This document shows, piece by piece, positions 57,998 to 64,000 of a DNA stretch of 64,000 bases; the first letter of the stretch is position 1; each line of letters starts with the position of its first letter. The position numbers and the translations under genes are program-made. The stretch is from Scolanthus callimorphus. Its lineage: Eukaryota > Cnidaria > Anthozoa > Actiniaria > Edwardsiidae. The notes beneath the pieces are model-generated. The model was not told the DNA's origin. It searched no databases and was given only the letters and a program-made list of their open reading frames with translations. The DNA lies in assembly GCA_033964015.1 (NCBI GenBank), contig CM066921.1, positions 28,377,355 to 28,441,354 of the forward strand, in the 5' to 3' direction.

Positions 57998-58681
57998 CTC
58001 AGGGCACTTAAGGCATGGGTCTAACAGCAAAAAATGCTAAAAAAACGATAAAAAATTATGTAAGGAAGAGAAAATATCTAGCACAAACAGTTATTCGTTA
58101 AGGTTGTTCCTCAAGTTGGGACGGTTCTATTGAAATATTTTGTAACCATGGTAAGCAATTGCGTTACCTGGCAGGGCGTGACTTTTTTGCTTTGAAGCCA
58201 CGGGAGGCATGGTAAATCAGTTTGGCCTTTTTTTGAAAGTGGTTAATAATGTTGACTATCGGGTGTAAAGTACAATTCAAATGAGGATGACTGTCCAAGC
58301 AATTCTGATTTTGAGATAATGAGAAGTATCAAATTACATACCAGCAAAAACCATGATTGTAATTAACATTTCCAGCCATCCTCATTTGATTTATTTGAGT
58401 TTCACTTTGCTCTTCTAATATCACCAAAAAGTATAGCAAATATTATTTGTCTTCCTACCCTCCCGAAGAGGTTTATCCAAAAATCGATTTTAAGGTCAAA
58501 GGTTGCGAGATTTGTTGCTATGGAGACCAAATATCGTAAAAGTGGTTCAGAATGCCAAATGCAATTTATATTCAACAACTTCCATAAGCATATATAAAAC
58601 CATTAAGAGATAGACCACCCCCCTTGGTTTTGGGTCCGCCATATTGGATTTGCTTTGGACCCATGCCTTAAGTACCCTGAG
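57998..58681. mobile_element. 684-bp TIR element with TA target
   Basis: CTCAGGGCACTTAAGGCATG then GGTC at the left; GACCCATGCCTTAAGTACCC then TGAG at the right; TA on both sides. The ends resemble in style those of 50734-51430. No ORF. Confidence 0.92.
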
Positions 58682-59413
58682 TAGTGAATCCACTTACTCT
58701 GGTTGATCCACTGCTGAAGAGATTAGTGGGTACGGAGAATTTTTTTTTTTTTAAGTTGCTGTCCCTGTCCCGACCACTTGAATTCGGGTTTGGAACTAAA
58801 AACCCTGACCCTCATATCACATGAACCGCTAGCTATGTCTATGCTTACAACCAAATTGTAGTTTTAACTCAGTGATTCTGACAGTACCTACCTGGTTTCG
58901 TGGAGTTTATGGTGAGAAGATCAAAACGCCAAAATTTTATATATGCCTATCTATCTCCGAAATGTTTACAACACAGTCTTTATGACTTGTGATATGGATA
59001 TAAAGATAGAGCAGATTTCGTATGACTGTGAAAAGTACCGTGACACGGCGCGGTTTTGTCGCGGTGGCGGTACGGAACCTGGCCTGCTGTAGATACGGAA
59101 TTTTACAATAAAGCAGTAATAAAATATGGGGAGCTTTTTCTTCTGTAGAGCTGTAAAAGTGGCACTACTAACGTGGCACTATTGCGAAATTCGAATGCTT
59201 GATACATTCTGTGAACATTTCAACTCATATTTATTAGTCTATGAAACGTGGAAAAGTGACCCCTGTTGATGGTGTAATCACTTTGCGATTGGGTTCATCT
59301 CACTAAAGTTAAATGTATTTCGCATAAAGGTAAAATAAACAGCAACCTAAGATGTATTTACAGATTATCTATAAAATGATTTGAGCTTAATTTGCCTGTC
59401 ACTTTTAATACAG
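58682..59413. other. Intron, nothing identified
   Basis: A short block (GAGCAGATTTCGTATGACTG, about 59010) recurs near 20518. No exon. Confidence 0.5.
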
Positions 59414-59522
59414 ATTGTCCTCGAAGCACATGTCATCAATACAGCTCAAGCCAACATTGCAATAGACGACATAACGTTTTCAGAAACATTCTGTGATACG
59501 ATCCCTTGGTCGTCATACACAG
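59414..59522 (+). CDS. Mosaic gene exon: MAM domain 3, part 3
   Basis: Phase 0 start (TTTTAATACAG), phase 1 end (ACAG before GTTTGT), 109 bp as in MAM 1 part 3. Encodes IVLEAHVINTAQANIAIDDI then TFSETFCDTIPWSSYT. The last about 31 bp and the donor have been amplified into the array that follows, so the donor choice is ambiguous; the first one is taken. Confidence 0.87.
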
Positions 59523-59965
59523 GTTTGTGTGTACAAATATGTCCTGCGATACGATTCCTCGGTCATCTTACACAGGTTTGTGTGTATAAATATGTCCTGC
59601 TGTGGTACGATTCCTTGGTCGTCTTACACAGATTTGTGTGTATAAATATGTCCTGTGATACGATTCCTTGGTCGTGTAACACAGGTTTGTGTGTATAAAT
59701 AAGTCCTGTGATACGATCCCTTGGTCGTCTTACACAGGTTTGTGTGTATATATATGCCCTGTGATACGATCCTTGGTCGTCCTACACAGGTTTGTGTGTA
59801 TAAATATGTCCTGTGATACGATCCCTTGGTCGTCGTACATAGGTTTATGTGTATTAATAATTCCTGTGATATGATCCCTTGGTCGTCTTACACAGGTTTA
59901 TGTGTATAAATATGTCATGTAATACGATCCATCTGTCGTCTTACACGGGTTTGTGTGTATAAATA
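59490..59965 (+). repeat. Exon-donor minisatellite (about 53-56 bp x 9)
   Basis: Units read TGTGATACGATCCCTTGGTC, GTCTTACACAG, GTTTGTGTGTATAAATATGT, CC. The first unit is the real exon end (CDTIPWSSYT) plus its splice donor GTTTGT. Most later units keep an ACACAG-GTTTGTGTG donor-like site. ORFs running through are repeat readthrough. Confidence 0.95.
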
Positions 59966-60166
59966 CTGTGGTATTGTTTATCCTTTTTTAAAAAAATAAA
60001 ATGAAATTGATTTGATTTGCAAAATAAACAGGAAAGGACCCTCGAAAGTGAAATAGCTCATTCCCTACAGATAGGCCACAAAAAGTCCGCAAACATTCTC
60101 AGTCATGTAGCCATTCCAAAACGATAGCTCTTTCTTGACATGCAATCATTTCCAACGTATTTTCAG

Positions 60167-60348
60167 GCTTCCTCCTTCCCCCTCGCCCTAAATGCAGTCA
60201 GTCGCTGGGAATGCAGAACTTTAAGATTCCTGATTCTGCCATCAGAGTTCATAATCACTTGAACCATGAAATGGGCAGACTTTACCTCCCGGGTGGCTGG
60301 TGTTTTTATGTTTCAAATGAGTCGGCCGTGCCAAAACCCTACCTACAG
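60167..60348 (+). CDS. Mosaic gene exon: F5/8C (discoidin) domain 1, part 1
   Basis: Phase 1 start (GTATTTTCAG), phase 0 end (CAG before GTAAGA). Encodes KCSQSLGMQNFKIPDSAIRV then LYLPGGWCFYVSNESAVPKP YLQ. This is the C-x-x-x-L-G-M, I-x-D-x-x-I, R-L, W and x-L-Q start of a coagulation factor 5/8 C-type (discoidin) domain. Confidence 0.9.
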
Positions 60349-60781
60349 GTAAGAGAAAAACAACTCACGAATGTTCTTTTTGACTTCCTAGAAAAAGAAG
60401 ATGATTACCTTAAGCCAACCTTAATAATTGAAAAAAATGAAATCACTCTCCGTTGAAACAATCCCCCCCCCCCCCGTCTTGTTAGTCTTCCATATATGCT
60501 AAATGAATATTCTAAAAAACAAAAATATACAATAACAACAAAGAATCACAAAAAGTATATTGTTAAATCGTGCCACGACAAACTATCAGGCCCGGGTTTT
60601 TGTAACATCAGTCTATTGTTCAATATTCGTGATCCGTGAAAACTTTCTTTTGACATCAATGATTCGCGATTTTTCAGTTTTTTCAGTCGTGATCCGTGCG
60701 GCATATACCACACCCCCCCCCCCCCCCCCCCCTTCCCTGTAGAAAAATACTTTCTTGCTTTTCATCATTCCGTCTCTACAG

Positions 60782-60907
60782 GTTGATCTAGGAAAAATCA
60801 GTCTTGTGACAAGAGTGGCTACACAGGGTTCCCCGCGATGGAAATCCTGGGTTACAAAATATGGACTCCAATTTGCTCTTAACAATACCACATGGCGTTC
60901 GAAAACG
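60782..60907 (+). CDS. Mosaic gene exon: F5/8C domain 1, part 2
   Basis: Phase 0-0 exon (GTCTCTACAG acceptor, GTAGTA donor). Encodes VDLGKISLVTRVATQGSPRW then KSWVTKYGLQFALNNTTWRS, the core V-D-L-G, V-T-x-V-A-T-Q-G and W-V-T-x-Y strands of the domain. The long C run just upstream (60710-60732) lies in the intron. Confidence 0.94.
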
Positions 60908-61777
60908 GTAGTACTTATTTAAAATTCGTTCTTTTCATCATTAGTAGTCTCAAACTGCCTTATAAAAATTGAGGCTGCGTTTTCCTTGATCTAGATCTAT
61001 TTATTTTTAAAAATAGTTGTTTATGTTTGCAGGTTACGCTAGAGAGCATGATACATAAGTTAAGATGAAATTAGAACGATGGGAGGTATTCACATGTAAC
61101 TTTAAATTATGCCATGAAGCGTTCTAAAATAACAATAATAATAATCAATTTATCTAACGCCGCTTCTACTAAAAATCCAGTTGCGCTTTACAATAGTATA
61201 TCTTAACAATAATTAATATTGGAATACTGATAAGAATAATATATACAATTGGTAACAATATGGCCTACATTAAAATTCCTATGATTAATACAAGTAACTT
61301 TAAGATATTTAAAACCATTAAAACAATAAAAGCATATTAAAATAACCATAAAAATTACAATAAAATGAGCTGAGCTGAGCTGAGCTGAGATAAAAATATA
61401 AAATCCAAATTGCATGCAACAACTTCTAACACCTCCCTTCAATCCGCGTCTTTTCCGCGCTCTATGCCAAAGATAAAATTTGGCTTGTCCGACGTATCAA
61501 CAGTAACTAGGGGTATAACAATGAATGCGGGATCGGTGAATTGAAATGAAAATAGATCAGTCAGGAAAAACGCTGCCTCATGGACCCTATAGGATATGAA
61601 AGCTCCTACTCATAGGCTCCTGTTCTTTTTACACTATCCTCTCTATTTGTGATTCAGCCTGAAAGCGGCAAAAAAATGCCTAAAGAGAAATGTTTAGCAG
61701 CCAGAATGACAAAGCCGGCTCCAAGAACAAAAACGTGGATCCGGCTCTGGAATGACATGTTCTTTTTTTCTATATAG
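60908..61777. other. Intron with dispersed repeat
   Basis: 61390-61545 is the inverted relative of 12905-13065; a short GAGCT run (61366-61388) precedes it. Otherwise nothing. Confidence 0.6.
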
Positions 61778-61931
61778 GTTTATAGAGGGAATACAGATGA
61801 GCACACAGTTGTTTTTCGATACATCGTTCCTCCAGTCAAAGCGCGGTATATCAGGCTTTACCCATTAGAGCTCAGCTTTCACCCGTTACCTGGGTGCCTG
61901 CGAGTTGACTTCTTTGGCTGTACTTCCTCAG
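61778..61931 (+). CDS. Mosaic gene exon: F5/8C domain 1, part 3
   Basis: Phase 0 start (TTCTATATAG), phase 1 end (G before GTAAGA). Encodes VYRGNTDEHTVVFRYIVPPV then KARYIRLYPLELSFHPLPGC LRVDFFGC. F/Y-x-G-N-x-D, A-R-Y-I-R-L-x-P and C-L-R-V-x-x-x-G-C close the discoidin fold, with its last cysteine pairing the first. Confidence 0.94.
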
Positions 61932-61949
61932 GTAAGAAAACAATATATG

Positions 61950-62690
61950 GCATATGAATAGACCTAGTAGAGTAGATGGAGGCTCGTCCTGCCGATTGGA
62001 TCTTTGCTCTTCTACTCCTGTGCATATGGCCTAGACTATAGTGGGGTAGATGGAGGCTCCTGTTGATGGGCTCCTATTCTTCTACTCTTGTGCTTATGGC
62101 TAGACCTAGTGGAGTAGATGGATCGCTCTTGTTGATTGGCTCTTTGTTCTTCTACTCCTGTGCATATGGCTAGACCTAGTGGAGCAGATAGAAACTCCTG
62201 TTGATTGGCTTCTCATTCTTCTATCCCTGTCCATATGGCTAGACCTAGTGGAGTAGATGGAGGCTCCTGTTGATGGGCTCTGTGTTCTTCTATGACTCCT
62301 GTGCATATGGCTAGACCTAGTGGAGTAGATGGAGGCTCCTGTTGATGGGCTCCTCATTCTTCTATACCTGTACATATGGCTAGACCTAGTGGAGTAGATG
62401 GAGGCTCCTGTTGATGGGCTTCTCATTCTTCTATCCCTGTCCATATGGCTAGACCTAGTGGAATAGATGGAGGCTCCTGCTGATGGGCTCCTCATTCTTC
62501 TATCCCTGTGCATATGGCTAGACCTAGTGGAGTAGATGGAGGCTCCTGTTGATGGGCTCTTCTTTTTTCTATCCCTGTGCATATGGCTAGAACTAGTGGA
62601 GTAGATGGAGGCTCCTGTTGATGGGCTCCTCATTCTTCTATCCCTGTGCATATGGCTAGAACTAGTGGAGTAGCGATGAGCTCCTTGTAC
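61950..62690. repeat. 69-bp minisatellite, about ten copies
   Basis: Unit: ATGGCTAGACCTAGTGGAGT, AGATGGAGGCTCCTGTTGAT, GGGCTCCTCATTCTTCTATC, CCTGTGCAT. Because 69 is a multiple of three, a minus-strand frame of 181 codons (62106-62651) stays open as a 23-residue repeat (RMRSPSTGASIYSTRSSHM). No splice or start support, so treated as non-coding. Confidence 0.93.
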
Positions 62691-62798
62691 TACCGCACTG
62701 ACATCTGTACATAATCCACTTTAAATTCAATTCAATTTTATTTGCCTAACCCATGCTTAAAGAAGGCAGTTACAAGTCATACATGTATTTCATTTCAG

Positions 62799-63139
62799 AG
62801 GTTGGCAGAGCGAATTGTGATCAGGCGCTTGGAATACAAAATGGTCAAGTCACGGATTTATCATTTACTAGCTCTTCTTCCCAGGGCGCGGTCCATCGTG
62901 CGCGGCTCCTCACAGCGGAGGAGTGGCAAAAACCTGGTGCCTGGGTACCAGCAGTTGCAGAACCAAACCAATGGCTACAGATTGATTTCGGAGGGGTTGC
63001 TATGGTAACTCGTATAGCAACACAAGGTCGATATGGCAATTTACTCGCCGTTAACCACTGGGTTACAAGCTATAGTTTGGCATACGCTCGACTGAGAGGG
63101 TATACCTTTGAGCGTTACACTATAAATGGCACAGTAATG
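62799..63139 (+). CDS. Mosaic gene exon: F5/8C domain 2, part 1
   Basis: Phase 1 start (ATTTCATTTCAG), phase 0 end (ATG before GTGAGT), 341 bp. Encodes ANCDQALGIQNGQVTDLSFT, then RARLLTAEEWQKPGAWVPAV, NQWLQIDFGGVAMVTRIATQ and WVTSYSLAYA. All discoidin strands are in place. The intron that splits LQ/VDLG in domain 1 is absent here. The open frame beyond 63139 is intron readthrough. Confidence 0.94.
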
Positions 63140-63405
63140 GTGAGTACGAAAAGCGTACAGAGGTGGTGTGTGACGCGAGCTGCAACTCAGGTGATTTACA
63201 ACCATGAGTGGTTCTTAGGTACTTCGGTTTAGGGCTATGCCGGAATAGATACATTTAAAGCAAGATCCGTTATATTTCGCTCAAACTAGCTCCAAGTGTC
63301 CATTAAACTTGTGTTCTATTGTTCCTTTAATATTCACAAATGTTGAGCTGGTTAGGTCCTTAGGATGAATCAGATATAAAATTGATTACTATTCCCGTGT
63401 TGTAG

Positions 63406-63547
63406 ATCTTTCCTGGCAATATAGACGGGGACAGTGTGGTGTATAATAGAGTGGATCCACCGTTGGTCGGTCGCTATGTGCGGATACACCCTGAAACCTG
63501 GCATAGCCACCCCGCACTAAGGCTAGAGATGTATGGGTGTTTGGCTG
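63406..63547 (+). CDS. Mosaic gene exon: F5/8C domain 2, part 2
   Basis: Phase 0 start (GTGTTGTAG), phase 1 end (G before GTGAGT). Encodes IFPGNIDGDSVVYNRVDPPL then VGRYVRIHPETWHSHPALRL EMYGC: F-x-G-N-x-D, R-Y-V-R-I-x-P-x-x-W and L-R-L-E-x-x-G-C, the canonical discoidin end. Confidence 0.94.
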
Positions 63548-63818
63548 GTGAGTGTGTAACTTGCCCATATGTGTGTATTCCCGCGGATAAGAGAGTGGTA
63601 TTTTTTTATAGAGAGGTTACATTCTATCCCACCGTTCAGGGCTTGGCTGCCTTGGCTGGACCAAAGGCATGCCAGGACAAGATATAAGAGCGTTCTCAAG
63701 GCTAAGAGCCTTGTCAGGGCTGTCAGGCCTGCTATAGTATTTGGTGCCCTAAAGACAACGTTGAACCTCATTTGATTTGTTAAGTTTGCCATCTGGCCTG
63801 ATTTATGTTTCGTTACAG

Positions 63819-63911
63819 GGCTGTGTAGTTCAATAGATGATGCTCTATGTTCATGGCGGGATGCTACGTGGCACGGATATGACACCATTGACCCACTCAA
63901 GGCTCTTCAAG
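63819..63911 (+). CDS. Mosaic gene candidate exon after discoidin 2
   Basis: Phase 1-1 exon (TTTCGTTACAG acceptor; donor GTTGGA is weak). Encodes LCSSIDDALCSWRDATWHGY then DTIDPLKALQ. Two cysteines, no domain recognised; could start a further module. Confidence 0.55.
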
Positions 63912-63960
63912 GTTGGAAACTATGAAATACAAAAATTATGAAATATAAACTTATTTACAG

Positions 63961-64000
63961 ATCCATGCATGATTGAGGGACATGGCCGCTCCCGAAAGGG
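63961..64000 (+). CDS. Mosaic gene candidate exon, cut by window end
   Basis: Acceptor CTTATTTACAG, phase 1 start; reads PCMIEGHGRSRKG before the edge. Too short to classify; it shows the gene continues. Confidence 0.45.

Noticed and set aside
62753..63232. Discoidin 2 ORF extending to 63232
   Set aside because: After 63139 the frame leaves the domain and a consensus GTGAGT donor is used; the domain resumes at 63406.

Overview
This is a eukaryotic window with spliced genes, no operons, AT-rich introns and dense repeats. The protein families point to a metazoan, most likely an anthozoan cnidarian such as a stony coral or sea anemone. The reasons are a nicotinic-receptor-type channel beside a large extracellular mosaic gene (C-type lectin, F-type lectin, PA14, MAM, LDLa, discoidin), phase-1 exon shuffling, and many short terminal-inverted-repeat elements. 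The species call is inference; no species-specific sequence was identified.

Layout. Positions 40-794 hold the last coding exon of a nicotinic acetylcholine receptor-like subunit (TM2, TM3, cytoplasmic loop, TM4, stop). From 795 to about 16.3 kb I find no certain gene. That stretch is a repeat field: perfect hairpins, minisatellites, a large inverted arrangement of two tandem-repeat families (about 3.4-9.4 kb) whose right side was duplicated with gain of exactly one 38-bp unit, and several non-autonomous DNA transposons with visible inverted ends and target duplications. One small ORF (5798-6007) has a perfect Kozak context and a signal-peptide-like N-terminus.

From 16302 to the end of the window lies one very large plus-strand gene, which runs off the right edge. 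I reconstructed it from splice sites, reading-frame phase and domain content. The order is signal peptide, C-type lectin-like domain, F-type lectin (fucolectin/FTP) domain in two exons, PA14 domain in three exons, a group of cysteine-containing exons I cannot assign, MAM 1 (three exons), two LDLa in one exon, a third divergent LDLa, a small Cys linker, MAM 2 (three exons), MAM 3 (three exons), discoidin/F5-8C 1 (three exons), discoidin 2 (two exons, one intron missing), and two further exons. Nearly every domain boundary is a phase-1 intron, and all three MAM domains share one internal pattern (1-1, 1-0, 0-1). No transmembrane segment is inside the window, so secreted versus membrane-anchored cannot be decided.

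The introns of this gene are stuffed with tandem arrays (28-bp array at 18.7-20.1 kb, about 150-bp array at 29.6-30.5 kb, GATA array at 34.1 kb, 69-bp array at 62.0-62.7 kb), LINE remnants (27.4, 45.0, 46.7 kb) and many TIR elements. One array, at 59.49-59.97 kb, is made of copies of the 3' end of a MAM exon plus its own splice donor, so each copy carries a possible 5' splice site.
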